Assembly: GCF_018524365.1 (NCBI RefSeq)
Contig: NZ_JAEKFT010000007.1
Coordinates: 1-64,000, forward strand
Source: Denitromonas iodatirespirans
GTDB taxonomy: Bacteria; Pseudomonadota; Gammaproteobacteria; Burkholderiales; Rhodocyclaceae
Reading direction: 5' to 3'
Length of the DNA: 64,000 nucleotides
In this document: positions 48,979-57,580 of the stretch, piece by piece
Layout of the letters: every line of letters starts with the position of its first letter
How positions within the stretch are numbered: position 1 is the first letter of the stretch
The notes under the pieces: model-generated
Told to the model about the DNA's origin: nothing
Databases searched by the model: none
Seen by the model: only the letters and a program-made list of their open reading frames with translations
Translations under genes and position numbers: made by a program

Positions 48979-49635
48979 ATGTCAAAGATGAAATTCATCG
49001 CCCTGGCACTGACCATGCTGGGGACAGCTACGGTCGCGGAGCGCGTCTCCGCACACGCAACATCCATCGGTTACGAAGGTGGCGGCACACCTGGCTCGGT
49101 CATCGTCTGGTTGGGCACCTATAACCACGGCACCTCATCGCACCACCTCGAAGGCAGCATGAATCTGGTGGGGGTGAACGGCAATCCATTTGCCTCGACC
49201 ACCGTCGCCTTCACACTGGGTGCCGGCGTTGGCCCCAGCCCGACATTCACCGGTGGCAAGCCAGCAGGCTTGGTCGATGGCGTCACCAACTTCTTCACCA
49301 CATGCTCCCCATTCCCCAACCCGGCGTCCCAGCCGTTGGTCGGCACCGATCCGATGTGCTTCGGTGGCGTGGATCATTGGCAGGGCGCATTGTTCACCGG
49401 ACTGACCCCCGGCGACTATCAGTTCAGCTGGACGCCGATTGCCAACCCCTCGGCCGAATGGTCGCTCGGCAACCCCAACATGGACGGCATCTTCACGATC
49501 ACGGGCGACGTTCTTGGCTGCGGCCAACCGGGCGCCCCGGCCTGCGACGTACCCGAACCTGCCAGCATCCCGCTGGTCGGCCTCGGCCTGCTGGGCATGG
49601 CCGTCATGCTGCGCCGTCGCTGGAAAGCCGACTGA
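48979..49635 (+). CDS. PEP-CTERM sorting-domain protein, secreted
   Basis: 218 residues. Sec signal peptide (about 1-25, FIALALTMLGTATVAERVSA), a 165-residue beta-rich, cysteine-poor secreted part of unknown function, and a C-terminal sorting signal: VPEPAS (about 190-195), hydrophobic span (IPLVGLGLLGMAVML), and a basic tail RRRWKAD. Exosortase (EpsH/XrtA) cleaves such signals; no exosortase lies in this window. Two residue pairs of cysteine flank the sorting region (GCGQPGAPACD). GAGGAGG precedes the ATG. The sigma-54 promoter suggests joint control with exopolysaccharide/floc genes. Confidence 0.9.
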   Translation: MSKMKFIALALTMLGTATVAERVSAHATSIGYEGGGTPGSVIVWLGTYNHGTSSHHLEGSMNLVGVNGNPFASTTVAFTLGAGVGPSPTFTGGKPAGLVDGVTNFFTTCSPFPNPASQPLVGTDPMCFGGVDHWQGALFTGLTPGDYQFSWTPIANPSAEWSLGNPNMDGIFTITGDVLGCGQPGAPACDVPEPASIPLVGLGLLGMAVMLRRRWKAD

Positions 49636-49664
49636 CACCAACGATCGTCTTCCTCAGCACACCG

Positions 49665-49690
49665 GAGCCCGCGCAAGCGGGCTCTTCTTG
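49665..49690 (+). terminator. Intrinsic terminator after the PEP-CTERM gene
   Basis: An 8-bp stem GAGCCCGC / GCGGGCTC closes a GCAA loop (49665-49684), followed by TTCTT. Confidence 0.75.
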
Positions 49691-49789
49691 TTCGAACCCA
49701 GCCCATTTCTCCACGCGCCGACGCCTGTCCGCTCGGCGCGGTCATCGGTGTAAACTCGGGGCCCCACCGGATACGCCGAGATTTCCGCC

Positions 49790-51205
49790 ATGCGCAAACG
49801 CGACACCACCCTCACCACCGACCAGAAAGCCCTCTCCATCAACCTCGACAAGCTCAAGTACGGCTCCATCGTGGAGATCGGGGCGGGCCAGGAAGTGGCG
49901 CGGCGCTTCTTCTCGGTGGGCGCGGCGGCGGGGACCATCGCCAAGACCATGTCGGCCTACGACATGGCGGTGAGCGATGACATCTACGGACATGTCGACC
50001 GCTACGTGAGCCGCGCGCGGCTGCTGCAGATGCTCGACAAGGAATTCAGCCAGGTGGTGGCGCGGCTGGCCCATGTGCGGGCCAAGAACACCACCTTCTT
50101 CGCTTATGCGGCGACGGTGACGGCGCGCAGCTTCAAGCAGAAGAACGAGTGCCACGGCTGGGTCGGCATCCGCCTGCAGCTGCATCCGGGCGCCGAGCCG
50201 AGCGACGTGATCATGCATGTGCGCATGCTCGACAACGACAACGCGCTGCAGTCCGAGGCGCTGGGCATCCTCGGCGTGAACCTGATCCACGGCGCCTTCA
50301 ACCACTTCCAGAACCCCGAGTGGATCGTCGAGAGCCTGGCCGACGGGCTGGGCTCGGAGCGCATCGAGGTGGATGTGATCCACTTCTCCGGCCCCTACTT
50401 CGAAGAGGTGGAGAACCGCCTCATGAACCTGCACCTGATCCGCAGCTGGCTGACCCGCGCGGTGGTCTTCAACCCCGCCGGCGAAGTCGTGGTGCCGGGC
50501 GAGCTGCTGTACCGCAAGCCGGTGATGGTGATGCGCGGCAGCTTCAAGCCGGTGACGCTGGTGAACGTGGACATGATGTGCGCCGGCCAGAAGCAGTTCA
50601 GCCAGCTGGCGGCGGTGGACGAGGCCGAGATCGTGTCGCTGGCCGAGATCACCATGAATTCGCTGGTGACCGGCGACAACGTGGATGGCGCCGACTTCCT
50701 GGCGCGCATCGATCTGCTCGCCTCGCAGGGCTACACGGTGATGATCTCCGACTACCTGCGCTTCTTCCGCCTGCGCGCCTATCTGCGCCGCTACACCCAG
50801 AAGCCGATCGGCATCGTGCTGTCGGTGCGTGACTTCGCCTTCCTGTTCGACGAGCAGTACTACGAGGGCCTGGAGGGCGGCATCCTGGAAGCCTTCGGCA
50901 AGCTCTTCCCGGACAACACCCATGTCTATGTCTACCCCTCGCGGCCGCGTGGCAGCGAAGCGGCCGATCTGGTGACGCTCGATAACGTGGCGGTGCCGGC
51001 CAAGCTGCGCCATCTGCTGGCCCACCTCAAGGAAAACGACAAGCTGCTGGCGGTGCAACCCCATGACGACAGCCATCTGCACATCGACGTGGCCGACGTG
51101 CTGGCCGGGCTGCGCAGCGGCCGTGGCGCCTGGGAAGGCGACGTGCCGGAGACGGTGGCGCAGCGCATCATCGAGGAGCGGCTGCTGGGGTTCGATACCG
51201 AGTAG
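49790..51205 (+). CDS. Conserved-looking 471-residue cytosolic protein, function not recognised
   Basis: I do not recognise this family with confidence. No signal peptide or membrane span is visible. The sequence is well-behaved globular protein: a charged N-terminus (DQKALSINLDKLKYGSIVEIGAGQEVARRFFSVG), a central alpha/beta region (CHGWVGIRLQLHPGAEPSDV; LNLIHGAF-like LGVNLIHGAFNHF), and a C-terminal part with repeated DxDD/His segments (VQPHDDSHLHIDVADVL). Codon use matches neighbouring genes. It is monocistronic: terminators or gaps separate both neighbours. Database labels such as nucleotide adenylyltransferase or TonB receptor that I associate with similar sequences are not supported by motifs here. 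Confidence 0.75.
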   Translation: MRKRDTTLTTDQKALSINLDKLKYGSIVEIGAGQEVARRFFSVGAAAGTIAKTMSAYDMAVSDDIYGHVDRYVSRARLLQMLDKEFSQVVARLAHVRAKNTTFFAYAATVTARSFKQKNECHGWVGIRLQLHPGAEPSDVIMHVRMLDNDNALQSEALGILGVNLIHGAFNHFQNPEWIVESLADGLGSERIEVDVIHFSGPYFEEVENRLMNLHLIRSWLTRAVVFNPAGEVVVPGELLYRKPVMVMRGSFKPVTLVNVDMMCAGQKQFSQLAAVDEAEIVSLAEITMNSLVTGDNVDGADFLARIDLLASQGYTVMISDYLRFFRLRAYLRRYTQKPIGIVLSVRDFAFLFDEQYYEGLEGGILEAFGKLFPDNTHVYVYPSRPRGSEAADLVTLDNVAVPAKLRHLLAHLKENDKLLAVQPHDDSHLHIDVADVLAGLRSGRGAWEGDVPETVAQRIIEERLLGFDTE

Positions 51206-51281
51206 CACCGCGCCCTCAGCGAACCCGCACGGCGCAGCAGCCCCTGTTTGCGCCAACCACGCACACCACCGCGCGCGCCCC

Positions 51282-52187
51282 TCACCACGGCGTGTTGCGG
51301 AAGCGCTCGACCAGATAGTCCAGCAACGCGCGCACCGCCGGCGACAGGTGCCGGCGCGAGGCATAGAGCGCATAGATGGTGAGTTCCGGCACCTGCCAGT
51401 CGGGCAGCACCTGCACCAACCTGCCGTCCGCCAGGTACGGACCGACCAGATAGACCGGCTGCAAGGCAATACCGCCGCCGGCAATGGCCGCCTGCAACAG
51501 CACGGTCGCCTCGTTGGCGGTAAAGCGCGTACGCACGCTGACCGCTTCGCGCTGTGCGCCACGACTGAATCGCCAAGTGCTCTTGCCGAAGTTGGTGTAA
51601 CTGAGGCCCGCGTGCGCGGCCAGCGCAGACGGCGTGTCGGGCAGGCCGTGGGCGGCGATATAGCTTGGTGCGGCCACCAGCATTGACCGGCAGCGCGCCA
51701 ATGGCCGGGCCACCAGGCCGGGGGCGGGGTCGGCGGTGATACGGACGGCCAGATCGATGCGTTCATCGATCAGGTTGAGCGCTCGGTCGGCCACGTCCAG
51801 ATCGATCGTCAGTCGCGGATGCTGCGCCAGAAAATCGGCCACCGCCTGCGCCAGATGCGCGATGGCGAAAGACATCGAACAGGTCAGCCGCAACTGCCCG
51901 TGCAATTCGCCGGCAGCCGGTTGCGCCGCCGCCTCGACCTCGTCGACCAGTTCGAGCACCTGCAGGCAACGGCGCAAACACTGCTCACCGGCATCGGTCA
52001 GCGTGACACGGCGCGTCGTTCGCTGCAGCAGGCGCGCCTCCAGCCACTGCTCCAGCGTCGTGACATAGCGCGTCACCATCGCGCGCGACATGTCGAGCCG
52101 ATCGGCCGCGGCGGTGAAGCTGCCGCTCTGTGCCACTTCGCGGAACACCCGCATCGCGGTCAGTCTATCCATGGATATGTTCGCCAT
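51282..52187 (-). CDS. LysR-family transcriptional regulator
   Basis: 301 residues: winged HTH (about 6-65, MRVFREVAQSGSFTAAADRLDMSRAMVTRYVTTLE) and a LysR substrate-binding domain (about 95-298). The RAMVTRYV variant of the recognition helix places it in the subgroup whose members often start MDRLTAM. An ATG at 52172 gives exactly that start and is an alternative. It is divergent from the metallo-beta-lactamase-fold/DsbA-like pair at 52305, its probable target; the 117-nt gap leaves room for an operator. Confidence 0.93.
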   Translation of the reverse strand: MANISMDRLTAMRVFREVAQSGSFTAAADRLDMSRAMVTRYVTTLEQWLEARLLQRTTRRVTLTDAGEQCLRRCLQVLELVDEVEAAAQPAAGELHGQLRLTCSMSFAIAHLAQAVADFLAQHPRLTIDLDVADRALNLIDERIDLAVRITADPAPGLVARPLARCRSMLVAAPSYIAAHGLPDTPSALAAHAGLSYTNFGKSTWRFSRGAQREAVSVRTRFTANEATVLLQAAIAGGGIALQPVYLVGPYLADGRLVQVLPDWQVPELTIYALYASRRHLSPAVRALLDYLVERFRNTPW

Positions 52188-52215
52188 TTGAAACAGTCAT
52201 GGCCATTTTATGCGG

Positions 52216-52244
52216 TTTATTCGTCCGCTTCACGACCCTATAGT
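52216..52244 (+). promoter_or_regulatory. Candidate promoter of the MBL-fold/DsbA-like operon
   Basis: -35 TTTATT (52216-52221) and -10 TATAGT (52239-52244) with a 17-bp spacer, 60 nt before the ATG. The weak -35 is compatible with LysR activation. Confidence 0.5.
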
Positions 52245-52304
52245 GCGTCTCATCCGACCCATCATGAGCCCGCCCCCGGGCTTCACCCCAAAAGGATCAG
52301 AGAC

Positions 52305-53171
52305 ATGCAACGCAAGCTCATCGCCACCGCCCTGCTGACACTCGGCATCACCGCCGCCCACGCCGACGAACCGCTCCAGCTCAAGGTCTACAACGCAGGC
52401 CCGGAAAGCTTCAACGTGAATTCGGTGCTCATCACCGGCACCACCGAAGCGATCGTGATCGACGCGGGCTTCACCCGCGCCGACGCCCTTCGCATTGCCG
52501 CCAACGTGCTCGACAGCGGCAAGCGCCTGACCACCATCCTGGTCAGCCAGGCCGATCCGGACTACTACTTCGGCGTCGAGACGCTGAAGTCGATCTTCCC
52601 CGACGCGGCGGTGGTCGCCGCGCCCGCCGTGCTCGACAAGATCAAGGCCAAGCTGCCCGCCAAGCTGAGCTTCTGGGGGCCGAAGATGGGCACCAACGCT
52701 CCGCAGCACCCGGTGCTGCCCACGCCCTTGAGCGGCAACACGCTCACCATCGACGGCCAGACCATCGCGTTGCGCGGCGCCAGCGGCAAACTGGCCCACC
52801 GCCCCTACTACTGGGTGCCGTCGTTGCGCGCTGTGGTCGGAAACATCGCCGTCGTCGGCAACGAACATGTGTGGACCGCAGACACGCCGACCGTCGCTCA
52901 ACGCCAGGCCTGGGTGGCACAACTGGACGAGATGAAAGCCCTGCAGCCGGCCATCGTGGTGCCCGGTCACATGGCCGCCGGTACGCCGATCGACTCGGTG
53001 GCCGCCATCGACTTCACCCGCGACTATCTGCTGCGCTTCGACGCTGAAGCCCAACAAGCCAAGGACAGCGCGGCGCTGATCGACGCGATGAAGCGTGCCT
53101 ACCCGACGCTGCCGCCGAGCATGTCGCTCGACATCGGCGCCAAAGTGGTGATTGGGGAAATGAAGTGGTGA
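52305..53171 (+). CDS. Secreted metallo-beta-lactamase-fold protein with degenerate metal motif
   Basis: 288 residues: signal peptide (KLIATALLTLGITAAHA), then the MBL fold (VNSVLITGTTEAIVIDAGFTRADA). The metal motif HxHxDH is changed to QADPDYYFG (about 82-90), with no His at the three expected places; only a late His remains (VVPGHMAAGTP). Thus metal binding must differ from classical enzymes, or the protein is non-hydrolytic. The sequence around DPDYYFG looks conserved rather than decayed. The last bases overlap the DsbA-like gene, so the two are co-translated. Annotated by fold only. Confidence 0.85.
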   Translation: MQRKLIATALLTLGITAAHADEPLQLKVYNAGPESFNVNSVLITGTTEAIVIDAGFTRADALRIAANVLDSGKRLTTILVSQADPDYYFGVETLKSIFPDAAVVAAPAVLDKIKAKLPAKLSFWGPKMGTNAPQHPVLPTPLSGNTLTIDGQTIALRGASGKLAHRPYYWVPSLRAVVGNIAVVGNEHVWTADTPTVAQRQAWVAQLDEMKALQPAIVVPGHMAAGTPIDSVAAIDFTRDYLLRFDAEAQQAKDSAALIDAMKRAYPTLPPSMSLDIGAKVVIGEMKW

Positions 53172-53860
53172 CCCTGCACTACTATTTCGACCCGCTGTGC
53201 GGGTGGTGCTATGGCGCCGCCCCGCTCATGCAAGCAGCGGCCGGGCTGCCCGGCATCCGGCTGCGCCTGCATGCGGGCGGCATGATGAGTGGCGCGCGGC
53301 GCCGCCCGGTCGATGCCGCGTTGCGCGCCTACGTCTCTGTTCATGATCAGCGCATCGCGGCCCTCACGGGGCAGCCGTTTGGCGATGCGTATGTCAACGG
53401 CTTGCTGTGCGACAACACGGCAGTGCTCGACTCGACCCCGCCGATCCAGGCCATTCTCGCGGCCGAGCTGGCCGGCGTCGCCCCGCTGACCATGCTCGCA
53501 CGGCTGCAACAGGCGCACTATGTGGCGGGCGAACGCATTGCCGATGCCGCCGTGCTGCGCCGGATCGCCGCCGATCTCGGCCTCGACGCGGCGGATTTCG
53601 AGGCCAAGATGCACCAGGCCGCGGCTCAGGTCGCCCCCCATATCGAAGCGACACAGCGTGACATGGCGCGCCTCGGCTTGCGGGGTTACCCCTCCGTGGT
53701 GCTGGCGCGAGACGGAAGCTTGCGGGTCATCGACATCAGCGCCCACTTGGGCGATCCGGCCGGTTTTGCCGACGCCGTCCGTACCGGACTCGATACCCCG
53801 AACGCGACCGACGCCGCCAGCCTGTGCCGTATCGACCCCGCCTCGGGCAACACCTGCTGA
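53165..53860 (+). CDS. DsbA-family thioredoxin-fold protein (FrnE-like), cytosolic
   Basis: 231 residues without a signal peptide. YYFDPLCGWCYGAAPLM near the N-terminus gives a CGWC active site, followed by the DsbA helical insertion and the cis-Pro loop GYPSVVLARDG. FrnE-type relatives act in cytoplasmic redox or isomerase reactions. Two adjacent GTG codons (53165, 53168) may start it; both overlap the upstream stop. Pairing with a secreted MBL-fold protein under a LysR regulator suggests a detoxification or oxidative-stress role, but that is inference. Confidence 0.88.
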   Translation: MVTLHYYFDPLCGWCYGAAPLMQAAAGLPGIRLRLHAGGMMSGARRRPVDAALRAYVSVHDQRIAALTGQPFGDAYVNGLLCDNTAVLDSTPPIQAILAAELAGVAPLTMLARLQQAHYVAGERIADAAVLRRIAADLGLDAADFEAKMHQAAAQVAPHIEATQRDMARLGLRGYPSVVLARDGSLRVIDISAHLGDPAGFADAVRTGLDTPNATDAASLCRIDPASGNTC

Positions 53861-53893
53861 CGACCGGCGGCCATCCGCCGGCCCGCCGCAGAC

Positions 53894-54355
53894 TCAAGCC
53901 GGGGGAATCGGAATGCTGCGCGTGCGCTTGATCGACTTGAGCGAAAAGCTCGAGTAGATCTCCTTCACCCCCGGCAGCGTGCGCAGCACATTGCGGGCGA
54001 ATTCGCCGAAGGCCTCCAGGTCGGGGGCCACCACTTCGAGCATGAAGTCGTAACGGCCCGACACGTTGTGGCAAGCCACCACCTGCGGGATGCCCTGCAC
54101 CGCGATCTCGAACGAGTCGCCCAGATCCGCGCGGTGATTCTCGAGCATCACGTTCACGAAGGCGGTCACGTCGTAGCCGAGGCGGCGCGGGTCGAGCTCG
54201 GCATGGTAGCCGCGGATCACCCCCGTCTCTTCCAGCGCCTTGACCCGCCGCCAGCACGGCGACGAGGTCAGCGCCACGCGCTCGGACAACTCGGCGACGG
54301 TCATGCGCGCATCGTCCTGCAGGGCAGAGAGGATCTTTGCATCGACCTTATCCAT
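53894..54355 (-). CDS. Lrp/AsnC-family transcriptional regulator
   Basis: 153 residues: AsnC-type HTH (about 3-60, DAKILSALQDDARMTVAELSERVALTSSPCWRRVKALE) and a RAM/ACT-like ligand domain. The ATG at 54355 has AAGGA upstream; the frame continues back without conserved sequence. It is divergent from methionine gamma-lyase at 54505 and probably controls it in response to methionine or a related amino acid (inference from position). Confidence 0.94.
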   Translation of the reverse strand: MDKVDAKILSALQDDARMTVAELSERVALTSSPCWRRVKALEETGVIRGYHAELDPRRLGYDVTAFVNVMLENHRADLGDSFEIAVQGIPQVVACHNVSGRYDFMLEVVAPDLEAFGEFARNVLRTLPGVKEIYSSFSLKSIKRTRSIPIPPA

Positions 54356-54504
54356 GGGTAAATCCTTCCACGACAAACTCCATTCGATGTGTTTTCGTGC
54401 GCACACTAAACCATACGGCGCACGATTTCGGCAATTTTCGACAGTCGCGGGTAGCTAAAGTAGACGCATGGCCAGCCGGCCCCCCGAGTCCACAGGAAGC
54501 CCCC

Positions 54505-55716
54505 ATGCCGCATTCGACCCGCCCCCAAGGTTTTGCCACCCGCGCCATCCACCACGGCTACGATCCGCGCGATCATCACGGCGCGCTGGTGCCGCCGGTC
54601 TATCAGACCTCGACCTTCGCCTTCGACAGCGCCGAATACGGCGCCGCCTGCTTTGCCGGCGAGGCCGGGGGGCACATCTATACCCGCATCTCAAACCCCA
54701 CCCTGGCGCTGCTCGAGCAGCGCATGGCCACACTGGAAAACGCCGAGGCGGCCGTGGCCTTCGGCTCGGGCATGGGCGCCATCACCGCCACCTGCTGGAC
54801 GCTGCTGCAACCGGGTGACGAGATCATCACCGACCGCACGCTGTACGGCTGCACCCACGCCTTCTTCATGCACGGCCTGCAGCGCTTCGGCGTGACGGTC
54901 ACTCGCATCGACATGACCGACCCGCAGGCGCTGGCGCGGGCCATCTCGGCCAAGACACGGCTGGTGTATGCCGAAACCCCGGCCAACCCCAACATGCGCC
55001 TGATCGACATCGCCGCCTGCAGCGAGATCGCCCATGGCGCCGGCGCCCTGATGGTGGTCGACAACACCTACTGCACGCCCTATCTGCAGCAGCCGCTGAT
55101 GCTGGGCGCCGATGTGGTGGTGCATTCGGCCACCAAGTACCTCAACGGACATGGCGATGTCACCGCCGGCATCGTGGCCTGCAACGCCGAGCTGGCCGGG
55201 CGCATCCGCCTCGAAGGCCTGAAGGACATGACCGGCGCGGTGCTCTCGCCGAATGACGCGCAGCTCATCATGCGCGGGCTCAAGACGCTCGCGCTGCGCA
55301 TGGAGCGCCATTGCGAGAACGCCGAGCTCATCGCCCGCCGCCTCGCCGCCCATCCGGCCGTGGCCCGGGTGTATTTCCCCGGCCTGGAGAGCGATCCGCA
55401 TCACGCGCTGGCCTGCCGGCAGATGACGCGCTTCGGCGGCATGATCGCCTTCGAACTGAAGGGCGGCCTGGAGGCCGGGCGGCGCTTCATGAACGGCCTG
55501 CAGCTGATCGCCCGCGCGGTCAGCCTGGGCGACGCGGAGACCCTGGCCCAGCATCCGGCCAGCATGACCCACTCCACCTACACCCCCGAAGAGCGCGAGG
55601 CGGCGCAGATCCCCGACGGGCTAGTGCGTCTCTCGGCCGGGCTCGAAGACATCGACGATCTGCTCGCCGACATCGACGGCGCGCTTGCCGCGGCCCAGCT
55701 GCGCGCCGCCGCCTGA
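54505..55716 (+). CDS. Methionine gamma-lyase (PLP-dependent)
   Basis: 403 residues of the Cys/Met-metabolism PLP family. Residue numbers fall exactly on those of Pseudomonas putida MGL: Tyr114 and Cys116 in TLYGCTHAF, and PLP Lys211 in SATKYLNGHGD. Cys116 separates MGL from cystathionine lyases and synthases. The reaction splits methionine to methanethiol, ammonia and 2-oxobutyrate. AGGAAG precedes the ATG. The Lrp-type regulator is divergent, and an OPT transporter follows after 79 nt. Confidence 0.93.
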   Translation: MPHSTRPQGFATRAIHHGYDPRDHHGALVPPVYQTSTFAFDSAEYGAACFAGEAGGHIYTRISNPTLALLEQRMATLENAEAAVAFGSGMGAITATCWTLLQPGDEIITDRTLYGCTHAFFMHGLQRFGVTVTRIDMTDPQALARAISAKTRLVYAETPANPNMRLIDIAACSEIAHGAGALMVVDNTYCTPYLQQPLMLGADVVVHSATKYLNGHGDVTAGIVACNAELAGRIRLEGLKDMTGAVLSPNDAQLIMRGLKTLALRMERHCENAELIARRLAAHPAVARVYFPGLESDPHHALACRQMTRFGGMIAFELKGGLEAGRRFMNGLQLIARAVSLGDAETLAQHPASMTHSTYTPEEREAAQIPDGLVRLSAGLEDIDDLLADIDGALAAAQLRAAA

Positions 55717-55795
55717 GCACGGGCGCGCCGGCCGGGCGCGCTTGATCGTCTCGCCCCCGTGTGTATCCTGAAGGCATGTCATTGCCGGCCCGACC

Positions 55796-57508
55796 ATGCC
55801 TTCAGAACGCGAACTGAGCCTGCGCGCCCTGCTCACCGGCCTGCTGCTGGGCGCCGCGCTGACCCCGTGCAACGTCTATGCCGGTCTCAAGATCGGCTGG
55901 TCGTTCAATATGTCGATCATCGCGCTGCTGCTCGGTTTCGGCTTCTGGCGCTCGCTCACCGCTGCCACCGGCGGCCCGGACTGGTCGATCAAGGAAAGCA
56001 ACATCAGCCAGACCACCGCCTCGTCGGCGGCCTCGATCATCTCCGGCGGGCTGGTCGCACCGATCCCTGCCCATGCGCTGATCACCGGCACCTCGCTGCC
56101 GATGGGGCCGATGATGGCCTGGGTGTTCGCGGTGAGCTTTCTCGGCATCTGGGTGGCCTGGTATCTGCGCCCGCTGCTGGTGGTGCGTGCCGGGCTGCGC
56201 TTTCCGGCCGGCGTGGCCACACTGGAGACGCTCAACGACGTCTTCGGCCATGGCCGCGAAGCGCTGCGGCGGATCGCGGTACTGGGCATTGCCGGGCTGG
56301 GCTCGGCGGCGCTCAAGGCGGTGGACGCCTTCGTGACCACCCTGCCCAAGTGGGCGCCAACCCCGTGGCTCGGCCAGCTCACCTTCGCGCTCGAACCCTC
56401 GATGCTGCTGCTCGGCTTCGGCGGCATCATCGGCCTGCGGGTCGGTCTGTCGCTGCTCGCCGGTGCGCTGCTGGCCTGGGGGCTGATCGCCCCCGGGCTG
56501 CTTGCCGGCGGCCAGGTCGTGGCCCCGCCCGGTGCGACCAGCAGCCTCTTCGGCCCGCTGGTGGAATGGCTGCTGTGGCCCGGCGTGAGCCTGATGGTGG
56601 CCGCCAGCCTGAGCAGTTTCGCCCTGCAGGGTGTCGGCGCACTGCGAGCCCTGGCAAGCCAGCGCGCCGCATGGACCGGCCCCCCGCTCGGCCGGCCGCA
56701 CTGGGGGCCGCTGAGCGGGCTGGCACTGGCCGCCGTGCTGACCGTGACGCTGCAGATCGCGCTCTTCGACATTCCCCTGCCGCTGGCCGTGCTGGCGGTA
56801 CCCTTCGCCATCTTGCTGGCGACGGTGGCCACGCGGGTGGTGGGCGACACCGGCATCCCGCCGATCGGCGCCATCGGCAAAGTGTCGCAACTGGGCTTCG
56901 GCGTGCTGGCGCCCGGCCAGGCCGTGACCAATCTGATGGCCGCCAATGTCGCGGGCGGCGCAGCCGGCCAGTGCGCCGACCTGCTCAATGACTTTCGCAC
57001 CGGCTACGGCATCGGCGCACACCCGGGCCGGCAGGCCATTGCCCAATGCGTCGGCGTGCTCACCGGCAGTGTGGTCGGGGTGGTGGTGTATCTGTCGCTG
57101 ATCCCCGATCCAGCCTTGCTGATCAGCGAGCAGTGGCCGGCCCCGGCGGTGGCGACCTGGAAGGCGGTGGCCGAAACCCTGGCCGGCGGACTCGATGCCG
57201 TCCCCGCCAGCGCGCGGCTGGCGATGCTCTACGGCGCCTTGGCCGGCATGGCCATCGGCACGGCCGAACACGTCTTGCCGGAGGGCCTGCGCCGCTGGCT
57301 GCCGAGCCCGGTGGCCCTCGGTTTGGCCTTCGTGATTCCGGCCTCGGTGTCGATCATGATGTGTCTCGGTGCGCTGCTGGTGGCGCTGCTCGGCTGGCTC
57401 CGGCCGTCGCTGGCCGCTCGCTTCGCCATCGCCGCCTCGGCGGGCCTGATCGCCGGCGAATCGCTGGTCGGCGTGGCAGCCGCGCTGCTCTCGATGGCCG
57501 CCCCCTGA
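55796..57508 (+). CDS. OPT-family (oligopeptide/siderophore-type) transporter
   Basis: 570 residues, almost entirely hydrophobic with about 14 predicted spans. The N-terminal LTPCNVYAGLKIGWSFNMSI, the KESNISQTTASSAASIISGGL motif and DTGIPPIGAIGKVSQL are typical of the OPT superfamily. Substrate could be peptides or metal chelates. Placement after methionine gamma-lyase suggests uptake of a methionine-containing peptide or similar sulfur source, without proof. The stop is followed by the nested inverted repeats at 57532-57580. Confidence 0.88.
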   Translation: MPSERELSLRALLTGLLLGAALTPCNVYAGLKIGWSFNMSIIALLLGFGFWRSLTAATGGPDWSIKESNISQTTASSAASIISGGLVAPIPAHALITGTSLPMGPMMAWVFAVSFLGIWVAWYLRPLLVVRAGLRFPAGVATLETLNDVFGHGREALRRIAVLGIAGLGSAALKAVDAFVTTLPKWAPTPWLGQLTFALEPSMLLLGFGGIIGLRVGLSLLAGALLAWGLIAPGLLAGGQVVAPPGATSSLFGPLVEWLLWPGVSLMVAASLSSFALQGVGALRALASQRAAWTGPPLGRPHWGPLSGLALAAVLTVTLQIALFDIPLPLAVLAVPFAILLATVATRVVGDTGIPPIGAIGKVSQLGFGVLAPGQAVTNLMAANVAGGAAGQCADLLNDFRTGYGIGAHPGRQAIAQCVGVLTGSVVGVVVYLSLIPDPALLISEQWPAPAVATWKAVAETLAGGLDAVPASARLAMLYGALAGMAIGTAEHVLPEGLRRWLPSPVALGLAFVIPASVSIMMCLGALLVALLGWLRPSLAARFAIAASAGLIAGESLVGVAAALLSMAAP

Positions 57509-57531
57509 TGGCCGGGCAGAGCGTCGCCACC

Positions 57532-57580
57532 GTTGTCCGATGCCATCGCTTGATCCAGGACATTGCATGTCCGGGACAAC
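57532..57580. repeat. Nested inverted repeats between the OPT gene and dctPQM
   Basis: Outer arms GTTGTCC (57532-57538) and GGACAAC (57574-57580) enclose an inner GGACAT-TGC-ATGTCC (57558-57572). All four arms share GGACA/TGTCC. A third small repeat CGTAA-N6-TTACG lies at 57621-57636. There is no T-run, so a simple terminator is unlikely; an operator array or RNA structure is more plausible. The remaining gap up to 57793 shows no gene. Confidence 0.6.
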
